Notes under the pieces: generated by a model
Told to the model about the DNA's origin: nothing
The model's input: only the letters and a program-made list of their open reading frames with translations
The model's database searches: none
Program-made: the position numbers and the translations under genes
From: Oscheius onirici
Lineage: Eukaryota > Nematoda > Chromadorea > Rhabditida > Rhabditidae
Assembly (NCBI GenBank): GCA_932521025.1
Contig: OW051468.1
Coordinates: 4,464,064 to 4,528,063, forward strand
Length of the DNA stretch: 64,000 nt
Direction: 5' to 3'
In this document: positions 1 to 11,639 of the stretch, piece after piece
How positions within the stretch are numbered: position 1 is the stretch's first letter
Layout: each line of letters begins with the position of its first letter

Positions 1-175
1 TTTCTACTGTCTGGAACCTCCCCAGTCAAAAGTAATCAAAATCCACTTGCAAATTGACTTGTCTAAACTTGTTACATTAACCCTTACCACTGAATTGTGC
101 ACACATTGCTCCATTTTGATTGCCAATTAAAGCTTCCGACAGACAGAACGCGAGAGCATTTTTAAGTGGATTTTG
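1..175 (+). repeat. R1 interspersed repeat, partial copy
   Basis: The segment matches, at modest divergence, the reverse complement of 14200-14360 and parallels 34435-34535: an ACTTGTCTAAACTTGTTA-like stretch, then a CAATTAAAGCTTC motif, then a CAGACAGA run. It is probably cut by the window edge. No coding potential is seen. Confidence 0.6.
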
Positions 176-287
176 TGTAAAAAAAAGTTTTTGTATAAAC
201 AAGCTTTCCAGAGAAACACTTTCCGACTAGCTCGTCAAACTAGGTTTGTTGTCGCTTCTGCTCCTCAAAAACAGTTTGCAGTGGAAA

Positions 288-720
288 ATGAACGGTAGTG
301 GAGATTTCGCCATGCCGACGACTCCGGCAGTCATAAAGAATAGCATCTTTACGGATGACGGCGGAATCAGAGCCGGTCGCGATATGCTGCGCACACCCAA
401 GAGGAAGAATTCTCCTCTATTCGACTCGGATCCGACCTGGGCTCCCAAGAAACGCTCTCCGGCCATCAGGACCCGCAATTTTGAAGACGAAGAACAGCAG
501 CCTCGTTTCGTGCCCAGACGCCTGTTCCACGAGTCGAAACAGACGGAAATGCTTGGAAAACGTCATCAGGAGGCACAGGACACGCCCGATGTGAAGCGCA
601 CTCGTCTCGAGGACGACAATCTACCGGCACCACCACCTTCGCCCGAAATGATGAAGCAATCGGAAAGAAGAGGAACAGCAGCTTATTCAAGACTTGTTGT
701 CCATGTTTTGCGGACAATAA
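288..720 (+). CDS. Hypothetical basic, proline-rich protein (nuclear-like)
   Basis: The ATG at 288 follows an acceptor-like TTTGCAG, as at other starts in this window. The reading frame runs through basic clusters (RTPKRKNS, APKKRS, DVKRTRL) and acidic and proline-rich patches (FEDEEQQP, APPPSPEMM), with strongly biased codon use that suggests genuine coding. I recognise no domain. The 3' end is unsure. The open frame passes through an AATAAA at 716, whereas another frame gives a helix-like tail ending in FCGQ with a TAA at 718-720, so a short intron or a frame error is likely just upstream of about 655. The gene lies on the strand opposite the RFC1-like gene and may sit inside one of its introns. 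Function unknown. Confidence 0.45.
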
Positions 721-740
721 ACTATTGTAGAGTGACTTAC

Positions 741-2213
741 AATGAATTCCTCTTCGCGGGAAATTTTCATAGACTCCTTTCTCTTGCTCATATTCTCCTT
801 CTTCTTCATCGGCGGCTCTTCGTTTCGATCTTCCTCTTCCAGAAACTCGTCGTTGAATGAAACGGTCAAAATCTTCTTCGGAGTACGCGGTTTCGGTGCC
901 TTATCTGGACGTTGTTTTGGAGACGTCTTCGACTTTTTCGGAACTGGCTCGTCCTTTTCCTAAATTTGTAATGTTTGAATAAGCAAGAATAAGATCAAGG
1001 CAGTTGGTTTTTTTCTTATTTTAAAGACATAAGGGCGCTGTAAAATGGCAAAAATGCCATAAAACAAAATGCCATAAAACAAAACTAGATGTTAGATTAG
1101 TTTTGATAAAAACCTACCACAAATTCATCACTTTTTTTCTTCGGACTAGGCTTCTTTTCAGTCATTTTGTTGGAACTGCCGAAGAATTCAGCAGTAGTGA
1201 CTTTTCGGAGTCCAGAATCGACAGGAGCTGAAATTAACGAGAACTTCTAAAATATTAAAGACCTATGGTGTCTGTGGCTGATTGTTTGTTTGTCCATGGC
1301 CACGAGAGCAAGTCAATAGTTGTCAGGATTAGGTAACAAGTCACTTTTGAACTTAGAGTTTTTACAGACTTCGGCTTCTATTGTGTAGAGTTAAGTAGAA
1401 AGCTTTAGAAAACGGTAAGAAACAGGTTGAAAAGTTGGGCGTACGACGCCGTCAGGCGACGAAGTCGTCTGGTTACACATTAAAAAGTACCTTTCGACTT
1501 GATCTCTGGAACGATCTTCGTCATTGCAGCCAACGTCAGCTTATTCTGTCCGGGAAGAAGTTGTCCTTTCTTGGACTTTTTCGGAAGAGGTTCTTCTTCA
1601 CTTTCGCTTTCTGACGAGACCACCACAGATTCCTCTTTGTCGCTTGAAGGTACCACAACTGGTTTCTTCCTTTGCTGTTTTTTGGGAGAAGGAGAAGCTT
1701 CGCTGTCACTCGAAATGAAGGCCTTCTTTCTACCTGACTGTTTCTTCGGAAGGCTTGGAGTTGGAGACAATAGACGAAAGGACTTTGCTCTGCGAGGAAT
1801 AACTTCCTCGTCATCAGAATCTAAATTTTTCGGGTTAGAAGTTACAATTTTTATACCGAGAATTGTAGACTTTCTCTTGACAGACTTCGGTTTGAACTTC
1901 TGCATCGACTTGGGAATAGGAGACTCGCCATCAGCTGAAAATGTTATTTGAGACGAAATCTACTGAAGGACAAACATTCGCTCATTACTTCTAAGAGGTC
2001 CTCTTCTTGGCGTCGACTAGTCGAGGTGTGAACCTTTTCCGATCGTTTTTTGGCAGCAAGCGAGGATTTCTTCGTCTTCGGCGGAGTCTTGGCTACCTCC
2101 TTGGCTTTCGGACTCGAGCTGATCGTAGCACGCATGGCCGCCAGAGCACTGGATGGCTGATCCTTCTTAGCGCTGCCGAAAAACTTGCGGATATCCGCCT
2201 TTTCAGCAGACAT
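741..2213 (-). CDS. Replication factor C large subunit (RFC1)-like, N-terminal region only
   Basis: RFC1 is the large subunit of the clamp loader that places PCNA on DNA. The ATG at 2213 follows an acceptor-like TTTTTAG. Residues 7-13 read DIRKFFG, the hallmark PCNA-binding start of RFC1. The rest is a Lys/Ser-rich disordered region with an acidic patch (LDSDDEEV) and a second aromatic motif (TAEFFGSS) comparable to the LDYFG motif of vertebrate RFC1. Exons are about 2213-1970, 1935-1490 (with a 35-bp internal intron), about 1211-1118 and 963-741. The BRCT and AAA+ ATPase regions are not here: after FLEEEDR...EEFI a GTAAGT donor leads either past the window's left end or, if unused, to a stop at 687. 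The copy is therefore either split by the window edge or truncated. Its start lies 136 bp behind the EME1 stop on the same strand. The family call rests on motifs and overall layout. Confidence 0.6.
1262..1482 (-). repeat. R2-family repeat copy in an intron of the RFC1-like gene
   Basis: In minus orientation it shows R2 landmarks: GGTGTCTGTGGCTGA followed by a GTTTGTTTG run at one end, and a hairpin GCCGTCAGGCGACGAAGTCGT at the other, comparable to GCCGGCTTCGCCGCC at 4058 and 14901. The copy is diverged and lacks the B-box-like part. Confidence 0.5.
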
Positions 2214-2348
2214 AAAGCCTAAAAAGGGAGTTTTGAGAAACATGATGGATAAAAATATGGGTATGGTTACAGCCAGAAGTATAGAGCGACCAGATAAAAA
2301 AGAAATAAAGTACTTCTATCGAATAATACACGTATTTTGACAAGAGAT

Positions 2349-5266
2349 TCAGTCAATGATGGGATTGCCGGTCGTGTCGGTAAGCATGACAAAAAGGCGA
2401 TGAGCCATTGCCGGTCCGAGACGACGACCATTATCGCAGACGAGATTAGAGAGCTCTTTTGTCACTTCTTCGTAACCTTTCTGAAAGAAATTTGGTGGGC
2501 AAAACGAGAAAGACCCACAGATCGGAATTCTTTGACAGCATGAACAGGGTCCGGAATGTGGCGAGCGATGGTTCTGCGCTGCGAAGTGCCAATTCTGTCA
2601 AGAGCTGTCAGCATCTTGTTCCACCAGTCTTTTACAATTTCGTCGCGAGACCCGGCGTCAATGCCCTGAAAACATGCATAAATTGAAAGACACAGGAAAA
2701 AAACCTTTTCCATATCGACCATAAGCTTCTGCTCTCCACTCGAGGCCGCTTTTCGAGCAATTGCCCTCAAGGTTTGGGCTAGAAAAAGGGCAAGTTCGTA
2801 TGGATTGTTGATATATTCTACATGAGTTCTGCTTTCTTCAAAAAGTGATATGTTCACGCCCATAACCTAAAAGCTTATAAAAGAAGCCCAAGAAGGCTTA
2901 CCTACCTTATGAGAAGGTAACTTCGGATCGCCATATACGATGAGGATAAGTTGGGAGTTCGGAATTGGATAGGTAGTTTGCTGTTGAATGACAAAATCAT
3001 CCAGACTGTCAGAGCGTACTAGATCGCGGAAGGCTTCTGCTTCAATGAGCACGGCGAATGTGTGTTGGAGACACTGTAGGCGATATTCAGCAGAAAAATT
3101 TGGGATAAAACTTACTGTAAACTCGAATTTCTCAACGTTGTTGACTGTTTCAACAACTTCAATCTGTTTCCTCTTGAATTCAACACGGACATCTAGAGAC
3201 GCGTCAAAAATGAGCTGATTGTCTAGATTTCTTTCCGAGAAGAGCATTTTCGAATGGAGTTCCATGCCTTCTGAAATTTTTCGACTCATGTGAACATGAA
3301 AAAAGTGCACCCAACCTATTTTCAAAAATTCTTTGCCAACATGGCAGTACGTAAATTGTTCCGCCTTAGTCTTTGTGGAACTGGCGGCTTCTCGCTCGAT
3401 TTTCCGCCTCTTGGCCTCATTCTCTTTCATTTGTTTAGCATTTTCTCGTTGTCTTTTCTTCTCTGCAACAGCCTCGATTTTCTGTTGTTTTTCGAGTTGT
3501 TTCGCCACGTAGTCAGTTTTTGCTCGTTTCTTCGGCTTGATCACTTCTTCATCGTCGGACAGCGTGATTTTGTCACTTCTAAAGTGTGAACTAAAGCAAG
3601 AACGTTTTAGAAACAAGGTTGGCAACGCCCTTCCAGGGCTATAGTAGAATTTTATGAATTCGCATTGTCACGGAACTCTAGTCGTGGTTTCCCTTTCATT
3701 CCTCCTTTCTTACTCTCCTCCAGCCACTCTCCCTGACCCTCCAAAAAAAACTATGTGCCAACACTTTATTAACGCTCCCTCCCAAGATTAATTTCAAAAT
3801 AGGACCTGAACGGGTCGCCCGCTCCTTGCTTTAGTGAGTCTCAGTTTTACTGCCCTTTCCCTTCTCCCCTTGTCACTCTGTTCCAGTCACCCCCTGTCCC
3901 TCCAAAGAAACTATCCAAGTCATTAGAACCCTTCCCGCACTTGCTTTTCCTGTCGCGACTTGTTTAAACTAATTTGCGCACAAAGCTCCCCTCTTTACCC
4001 TCAATTAGAGCTTCAGACAAACACACAGAGACTTCGGAGCATTTTAAAATAGACCAGCCGGCTTCGCCGCCTGTTGGCGGCTTTTCTACTTGTGTTTTCT
4101 TCTAAGCTTCTGCTCCCTTCCCCCGTCAACCGATCACTTCGGATCCCTTCCCCAGTCTACTGATCTCTTCTCATCCCTTTTCCGGCTATCTGATCTCTCT
4201 CTGAACTTATACAGATCAACCGGTCTCTTTTAATCCCCTAGCGGTTACCCTGACTCCATTTCCTACCCAAAACAATTTAGCAAAAATATTTAGCGAGGAG
4301 AGGAGTCGAACCCGGGTCGTCTGGGTAACAGCGGCGACTCTTAACAACACACCAAAATTTCGTGGCCTCGGGCAAACAAACAGACAAAGTTACAGAGTCA
4401 GCCACAGACACCATTGCGCTTTATTATTAAGACGCAATGTCCTGTAACTTTTAGAGGGGGCGGACATAGGGTACTTCCCATGATCTAAAGTGGCTCAAAT
4501 TTTCAGAGGACACTATTTGGGACCCAAATCGTGCTTCCCTTAAAGGAAGCCTTCGGCTATGCCAAAATGCCAAAACCGCTGCAGGACCAATTGGCATTGG
4601 TCCCGTCACGATCTTGCTTATTGTTCATTATTTGACGCTATGCACTCGTTTTATCGTTTTTAAACTGTGTTTAATCGATTCAGCATCAAATTTTACATCA
4701 GTTACGTCTATTCCGACATCAAAATTTTTGTTCTTTGGAAAGAAAAAAATAGGATAGAACAAAAACACTGTTTTCGCCTTTTCCTTCCAGTTCTGCTATA
4801 TTTTTGTTATCGGAATGTACTTATCCGATGTAAAATTTGGTGCCGAATCGATTAAACATGGTTTGAAACCCAAAAAAAACGACGCAATTGGTCTCGCAGC
4901 GATTTTTCGAAGCCGGAGACATGCTTTAATCGATTCAGTGTGGAAAAGTACACTAGAAACGTGTATTCAAAATATTGAAAAAATGAATCAAAAATATAAA
5001 AGTTGCGGAAATTCCAAAAAATAATTTTGGTCAAAAAACACACGGGGTAGTCTAATTTACTTATAAATAACTTATTTACTTCATATTTGACCTAATCGAC
5101 CAGTAAAGACCCCTATGTCCGACCCCCCCCCCCCTACTTTTTGCTAAAAAATTACAGACAATGCGTCTTAAAGATCTTACCTCGTACTTTTTTCACAAAC
5201 GACGGTCACTTTCTGTACAATCGTGACATCTTCGATTATTTGGATGTCCTCGTCGCTGTCGTCCAT
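2349..5266 (-). CDS. eme-1: EME1/MMS4-like structure-specific endonuclease subunit
   Basis: EME1 is the non-catalytic partner of MUS81 in the XPF-family nuclease that cuts replication-fork and Holliday-junction structures. Exon 1 (5266-5181) encodes an acidic start (MDDSDEDIQIIEDV). After an intron of about 1.6 kb, exon 2 resumes in frame at 3578 with SDKITLSDDEEVI and a long Lys/Glu-rich coiled region, then an ERCC4-like core (FDASLDVRVEFKRK, QLILIVYGDPKLP). The C-terminal half has the EME1 helix-hairpin-helix region (DRIGTSQRRTIARHIPDP) and ends GRRLGPAMAHRLFVML, matching the GEG..S.RRIGPELSRRIY tail of vertebrate EME1. Internal introns are only about 38-45 bp, some without in-frame stops, and are recognised by GT..TTTCAG. 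The large first intron carries R1 and R2 repeats. TGA at 2349-2351. Confidence 0.8.
3615..4055 (+). repeat. R1 interspersed repeat in EME1 intron 1
   Basis: It begins with GGCAACGCCCTTCCAGGGCT and ends near CAGAGACTTCGGAGCATTTT. Matching copies lie at 34065-34830 and, in reverse, at 57680-58432. It includes CCTCCAGYCACTCTCCCTGA and CAATTAGAGCTTCAGACA blocks. No ORF is supported; apparent ORFs in the copies are chance. Confidence 0.75.
4056..4440 (-). repeat. R2 repeat with tRNA-like B box (SINE candidate)
   Basis: On the minus strand the sequence GGGTTCGACTCC fits the RNA polymerase III B-box consensus (GGTTCGANTCC), preceded by TTAAGAGTCGCCGCTGTTAC. The same block occurs at 14896-15312 and, interrupted, at 62486-63360. 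The other end is a hairpin (GCCGGCTTCGCCGCC / GGCGGC). The T-arm stem does not pair well, so this is not a functional tRNA gene. A tRNA-derived SINE is my inference. Confidence 0.55.
4441..5180. other. Remainder of EME1 intron 1, no feature seen
   Basis: AT-rich intronic sequence with a homopolymeric C run near 5125. Short ORFs here show no family features. No gene is supported. Confidence 0.4.
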
Positions 5267-5916
5267 CTGAAAGCTTTCAGCGCACGTTTTTCAAGGTTGA
5301 AAAGTGAGATATGATTGAAAACATTTGGTAATATTCGAGCATTTGTATAAAAAAAGACTTCGCGTTTTGAAATTTTCAGGTTTTACCGCGAACAAGGCTT
5401 TATTGCGTATTAGATTGCGTACCGGAATTTTTAAACAGACGTCAACTGACGTGTTTTCCGGTTTCTTTCAGAGTACCAGCTGTTTGCTTGTGTGTTTTTG
5501 CTAATTTTCCGTTTCTGAATTCTGATATTGTTACAAATCAGATTGTAGGTGCACTGTCTTGTACCGCTGCAAAAACTTCTCCCGTGAAACTTGTAAGAAA
5601 ATCCAAACCTTCTCCGCCATCAAGAATTTTCTGTTCATTTCGCAAAGATTCATTATTTTTGCAAGCATAGGTTCGAATCTAGCTGTTCTTTGTTAGAGTG
5701 AAGCCGTTCCCTATAATTTCGCAAACAATTGATCAATAGTAGCAGTTCTCATCCGATACACGTGGCGTCATTCAATGCCTGTTTGTTTCCAGTTGTTTCT
5801 TTTTTCTCTGAAGTTTATAATCATACCTAGATGTTTTAATCACAGTTTTAAGTTTTTATTTGGTCATTAATTGTAAGTTAAACCCGTCTTTCAGGCTTCG
5901 ACACATTTGATGTCGG

Positions 5917-7524
5917 ATGTCTGATTTCTCAATTAGATCTCGCCGCCGAGTTCTAGAAGACGAGTATTCCAGTCCCGTCTACGAGGATCACGACCTCAAA
6001 AAAACACAAGCAGTAGCAGGTCCTTCTCTAGCAGGAGAAACAGCTCAAAACTTCTCGTATAATCCATTCAATACAGTATTCAGTGCCTCACCAGCTCAGC
6101 TTTGGAATTCCGCTCAGGTCTGAATAGTTGGTTTCTTTTTGCTGCTTAGAATAGGGCGAGGCGTTTATTTGAACAGGTGTATGCAACCAACGCGTTTAAT
6201 CTCCGGACTAAATCTAACCGTTTCAGGAAGCATTTAAATCGATCTCGCCACCTGTCACATATTTCCAGCCAACATCAGGTATGGATTTTTGTCTTCTTAC
6301 TGAAATAAAAAATATAGAAGTCGACGAGCCAACTTCAGAGTCCGAATTCCCTAAACTAGCCATATTTGGCGATCGCGTCGATTTTATAGTGTTCAATATG
6401 CCGACGCGAGACCGAACCAATGAATTCCGAACGACGGCAAAGTCATTCCAGGTTTTTCTACTGAATAATAGTCTAATTAGGCTTTTCAGATGAAGATCCA
6501 GACGAATGGAATCCGTCATCACGACAAGAAAGAGGTCATCGTAGAGTCGGTGCAGTTCAATCAGCTGGCAAAGAGAATCGGCCGCGATTTAAGCCACACA
6601 TGTGCGAAAATGGAGAAGCTGGCTGAAATGACCAAGAAAAAGAGCTTGCTGGATGAGAGATCCGAGATGGACAGACTCTCAAAAGTGGTCACGGAGGATA
6701 TTACTGCACTGAACAAGCAAATCGCCACACTCAACGAGTTCTCACGCAGAAGAAAGGGAGGAAAACACCAGCAGGGATATGTCCATAGTGAAAATGTCGT
6801 CCTAGGACTGCAGTCTAAACTGGCCACTGTAGGACAAGACTTTAAAACCGTACTAGAAATCGGCACTGAGGTACGATTTCCCTTAGTTTGCCAGGATAAA
6901 AACTTTTCAGAACTTGAAAGCACAGAAGAGTCGGCGAGAGAAGTTTTCTCATTCAAATGCTCTACCGATGTCCCTTCCTTCTTCTTCGGGAACGCCTAAT
7001 TGTACGAGTTTTTGTTCTAGTCAGTTTTCAAACCCTGGTTTCAGCTCGATCTCGCCTTCTCCTGGATGAAGAGTACGAGAAAGGAAATGGCAGTGTGGCC
7101 CTAGACATGGGCGCCATGGAGCAGTTCACCTCCCAACAACAGGTAGACGCTTATTTTCTCTCATCTCAACCAAACACCAAATTTCAGGTTGTCCGCGATC
7201 AAACAGGAGAGTACGTGAGAGCAAGATCCAATGCGATGGAAACGATTGAGGGCTCAATCCATGAACTGGGTCAAATCTTCTCTCAGTTGGCCAGTCTTGT
7301 CAGTGAACAGGGAGAAGTGATCACAAGGTACGCAGTATTTTTATTTTAAAAAAAATCTCTGAAGAATCGACTCCAACGTGGACGATGCAGCTATTAACAT
7401 CGATGCAGCTCATACGGAACTCGTACGCTATTTCGCCAACATTAGTAGGAATCGCTGGCTGATAATCAAAGTACTCGGTACGCTAATGGTATTCTTCATC
7501 ATTTTTGTAGTCTTCCTTACCTAA
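5917..7524 (+). CDS. syx-5: Syntaxin-5 (Qa-SNARE, ER-Golgi traffic)
   Basis: Syntaxin-5 drives fusion of ER-derived and intra-Golgi vesicles. Exons read as 5917-6117, 6227-6278, 6318-6451, 6490-6870, 6911-7007, 7045-7142, 7188-7327 and 7365-7524, with introns mostly near 38-45 bp, joining in frame. Landmarks in order: the N-terminal MPTRDRTNEF motif (family version S.RDRT.EF), the Habc region with AKRIGRDLSHTCAKMEKL and NKQIATLNEF, SQLASLVSEQGEVITRID in the SNARE helix with the Q-layer Gln, SNRWLIIK-like linker (ISRNRWLIIK) and a C-terminal membrane anchor ending FVVFLT, nearly identical to the family ending. An out-of-frame ATG at 5910 creates a five-codon upstream ORF overlapping the start. 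A TTTCAG acceptor lies at 5889-5894. Complete and apparently intact. Confidence 0.92.
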
Positions 7525-9747
7525 GCCAAAGCAAGTGTATGTTAATTCCCTTTCTTTCATTTGTGGTTATCCCCTTTTTAATTATTCATGGCTGTGATTG
7601 TTTTTGTACTGGAGACGGTTCAGACGATATATCGGATGACTTCATAAATTATTATTGTAGTCGTCTAGTTAGTGCTCGAGTAACTCTTCGGAATCTGACT
7701 ATCCAGAGTATTCTTAACTAGAACCTCATATTCGAACGAATTGAAGACTAGAAGTATTGAGAAATAGGAATAAAAAGATGCCACAAGAGTGAAGAAGCAG
7801 AGGGTAGGAAGAATCTCAGCTGCGCCCACCTTTGTTGTTGTTATAGAGTTTGCAGTCTAACTTTCCTGTATTTGGTAATTAAAGCGAGAACCTTTTCTTT
7901 ACTCCAGACTTATTTAAAGATGTTGCGACAAGATTTTACCGTAGTAATTTTCAGTGTTGGAAGAACTTTCGATATTTCGAACAGAAATTGTCGTTGCAAA
8001 GATTTCTTGATACCGAAAATGGCGAAAACAGTAATCTAATTGTAAGAAAAACCCTACTACTTTTATAGCCAGTTTATCAAGTATCTTCGTAAAGAGAAAG
8101 TTTTCGCTCACCATTACGATCACGGATTAATCGAGCGAAGAAAACCCTGAGATCGTCACGCATTCTTGGTCTTCACAAAATAGAGAATTGTGCTGACGAG
8201 ATCCTTTATCAATCCCTCCTGATCAATTGAGCGGCGTCAAGTGGCTGATACTTCACAAAGACTCTCTCTCGATTTCTTTTATTTTCATCTGACTTGAGTC
8301 GAAGGTTTGAATTTGAAGGTATGTCCCGCCTCTAAATGTGAACTGCCCTCTCCTCCTCTGCCGCCTGCCGACAACAGCTCTCATCCCAAACTTCCGGTCA
8401 AGTCTCGCTGGTTGCAGCTGATCCAATTGCTACTTGACACCAATTGGTCCCCTCCAACCAGCTAGACCACGACTGGTACTGTATCCAATTCTTTTTTGGT
8501 TGAAACATCGGTTTGTCTATTTTCCATGTTCTTCAGGGTTCGTATACAAATTGTCGTTCTTCAGGTGAACAAACTTCTGCTATTGGATCTACAGAGAAGA
8601 CATGTTGTAGAATCTTGTGGACTGCTCAAGTAGAGTCCCGGGAGGCTCACCCGAATTCCATGATTAGGACTGCATTTACTTAGAAGAACGTAAGAGGGCT
8701 TCGGGCAGAGCCTGACTCGATTAAAGCGGTTTGCCTCGGGGCAAGTGGTTCATCCAGAGAGAGAGGAGCTCTAGAGGATGCTATCATAACAATTCTAGGT
8801 TAGCGTGTTATGGCTGTGGTGGGATGATTACAGAGTCCCGCTAATGGACTGCGCATCGGGGTGAGAGATACCTACTGGAACATGAATTGAACTCGAAAAG
8901 GAAGTGTTCGTTTTGGTACAAATGGTAGATTTTCAGCTTGTTTCCAGTGGTTTCGTCCTCATTCACAGAATATACATTACTCTCATTTCTTAGCTAACTC
9001 ACTCAATAAAAATATACTCGGAGTCTTCAGTTTCTCGTGCGGTTTGAATGTTATGATTGTTACAGTTCATCGGACAAGATCAGTTACTTCTCTGGAATTG
9101 CACATACGGACTTTCTATAGAAGACTTCATCCGGTCTCAGGAAAGACATGTCTGAGCTTCTTCTTTTCCTCTCACGTTGTTTTGTGAGCATTAATCGCTT
9201 CAATTCATGACGTTGCCGCCAGCAGTTGGCACATTCCAGTCATTTTCGCATGTCTCCAACAAGCAGAGAAATCTATATTTTACCCGTGAGGCATTGAAGA
9301 GAAAAACATGGCAAGAAACATACAGAACCCGTAAAAAGTTAATATCTGCACAAATGCTAATTAGATGGCTCTTTCGAGAGTGGATAGTTCGACGTTTCCA
9401 CCATTCACGTATCTGAAAACAGAGAGTTAGATCATTTGGGTTGAAGGGTCCCTTTAAACTTCAAAGTATCTACTCAGTTGACTCACAATCCTACATGTAT
9501 TATATTAGTAAATAAGGGCATAGTTCTAATTTTTTCCTAACGCCTCATCTGTTCACACAACTTATATCATCGCCTTGGTAACTGTAAGATCTTCAAAATG
9601 ACACCAAAAATGCTCCAGTTTGGAAAGAAGTCAGGCATTTCACTCGGGGTCCTGGCCGCAGAGTATCGTATTTTTGTTCGACTTTTGAACATTGCAAATT
9701 GTCAGTAAAAAAGCATGATTTGAAGTATGTATAAAGATATCGGCTAC
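7525..9747. other. Intergenic, no gene seen
   Basis: About 2.2 kb between syntaxin-5 and the convergent DHHC gene. Only short ORFs without family features or sensible splice partners. A small imperfect hairpin (GTTTTCGCTC / GAGCGAAGAAAAC) lies at about 8098-8147. No tRNA-like or rRNA-like sequence was recognised. Confidence 0.4.
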
Positions 9748-11375
9748 TCACTCATTTTGTCGTCCAACCACAACAGGCTCACTGATATCTTCTCGACTTC
9801 GTCCAATGGACGTGCCGTTGTTGGCAGCCTCGTTCACATAGCCTTTATCAATTCGGATCTCGAGAACAGGCTCGACAGCATATCCACGAGCATCGACTAA
9901 ACTGGGCTGTTCTGGAGCACACAGAGAGTGGCAGAGATTCTTGAAAAGACTCCCTCTAGTGTAGGGATTCACAACATCTGGACGCCGCTTGTTGCTGAAG
10001 GAACCTTTGATCTGGAAGAGAAGTTAAATTTGGGAGAAAGAGACTAACATCTTCATTGGTCGTTTGATTTGTGGCGAGGAGATACGTGTGAAATCCTGAG
10101 AGTCCAAATATTGACCTGGAAAAGTGTTGACTCTTTGGCATTATGGTTTAACTCGATGGATTTTTGGAAGAGATGAACTGAAAGCATACCAGATGGCGAA
10201 AAAGCAGATGAGAGCTATGACGATGGTCAAAGGAGAGTGTCGGACAGCGTCCAAGAACTGTTTCTCCTTTTTAGTCACTGAAAATGTTTGGATCGTGTCC
10301 GATCGGAGTTTTGACTCACGCATGACTAAATGAGCCACACAACAGGAGAACACAAAGAGTGTAAGAACAGTTAGTGTGCAGACGAAAAAGTAAAAATGTC
10401 GGTAGTTTCGGAGACCGATACAGTTCCCAACCCATGGACCTGCAAGTATAAGTTTTTGAACTAATAAAGTGAACTCACAATGATGGTCAAAATTCAAAAT
10501 ACAGTTGTCACAAATCGAGCAGTGGGAGCTGCGAGGAGGACGGAAGAGGCGACAGGTGAAGCAATACTTGAGTCTGATCGACTGTCCATTTATGAGCACT
10601 TGTCTGGTTCGAGGAGGACCTCTGGCTGCCTCTTCGGGGTTGTAGTTCGGGTCTTGACACATTTCTAAAAGTATTTTTTTAGCTAATTTTGTCATTGACA
10701 GAATCTCGAACAGGTGCGCGAAATCTTGTCAGTGTCTCTTTCATTACTATAATGTCGTGCAATGCAAAGAATCCTATTTCTAATCGAAAAGGATGGGTAA
10801 GTATCTTTTTTTACTCTAAGAGCTGCAGAATGATACCAACCACGGAAGAAAACGTTGAGACTCGAAGAATTTAAGCCACGGAAAAGCAGCTCACCAATTT
10901 GCATCTGTCTATCCATTTCGATGACTTCCAGGTTGGTAGCTCTCGGAAGAATTCCCGGATCCGAGAAGGAAGTTTTTATTAAATTGGTTGTGGCCATGAC
11001 GAACAGCATAGCCGCAACAATTGGCAAAACTGGACAGATTTCATTCCATAAGAAAGGAGACCTGCAGAGGAAAGACTCGATACAGAAGTCAGATAGAGAC
11101 TCACTCGAATATGAAAAACAGTGTCATGGTTGTGGAGAGAAGGAATAGGGTAAAGACGAAGACGGAACAACTTCTGGACATCATGACCTGAGGAAGGAAA
11201 GTATTCGAACTCATTCTAGAAAGAGACTTACTCTTCCGTTGCAGAAAAAACGATTCCTTCCGGCGTGGAGTCGCCATTTCCGTTTTGCTTTTCTTTCCGA
11301 TGACTGGGCACTCGTTGTCGATGTGTTGGCAGCCCGCTCGACCAAGTCGACTGTAGACGTGACTGTTGTCGACAT
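9748..11375 (-). CDS. DHHC palmitoyltransferase, ZDHHC9/14/18 type
   Basis: This is an S-acyltransferase that attaches palmitate to protein cysteines in Golgi/ER membranes. The start at 11375 gives a Ser/Thr-rich tail, then [18 protein letters not shown], which matches the family signature before TM1 (RKW...PGRN.F.CDGR). TM1 ([20 protein letters not shown]) and TM2 follow, then [12 protein letters not shown], the Cys-rich domain ([20 protein letters not shown]) and DHHC. The DHHC cysteine codon is split by a 42-bp intron; after splicing the motif reads [12 protein letters not shown], so the active-site Cys is intact. TM3, TM4 and the C-terminal landmarks [16 protein letters not shown] and [13 protein letters not shown] are all present. 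Exon order is 11375 down to 9748, with one larger intron near 10668-10885. The protein looks complete. Confidence 0.9.
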
Positions 11376-11639
11376 ACTCTCTGTAAAAAGGGGTCAGTTT
11401 GGACAAAACTATTGTCGTTCGTTCAAAAACTCATATTTCTCTAATCTTTAAATTATTCGCACAAGTTATCAGCTTATCACAAAAACTTATGATGCAAAAA
11501 AAGATCAGCTCCTTTATCCAAAACGGCATAAAAACTAGTTTTTCCCCAATCTCCGCTTTCCCTTTCCCCAGGAGCATTTTGATAACTCAAAAGCTTGAAC
11601 TTTAAAAAGTAAAAGATCTCGGATTTTTTCAGGGATGCC

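Noticed and set aside
5672-5690. GGTTCGAATCT resembling a tRNA B box
   Set aside because: No acceptor stem, anticodon arm or A box in the preceding 80 bases.
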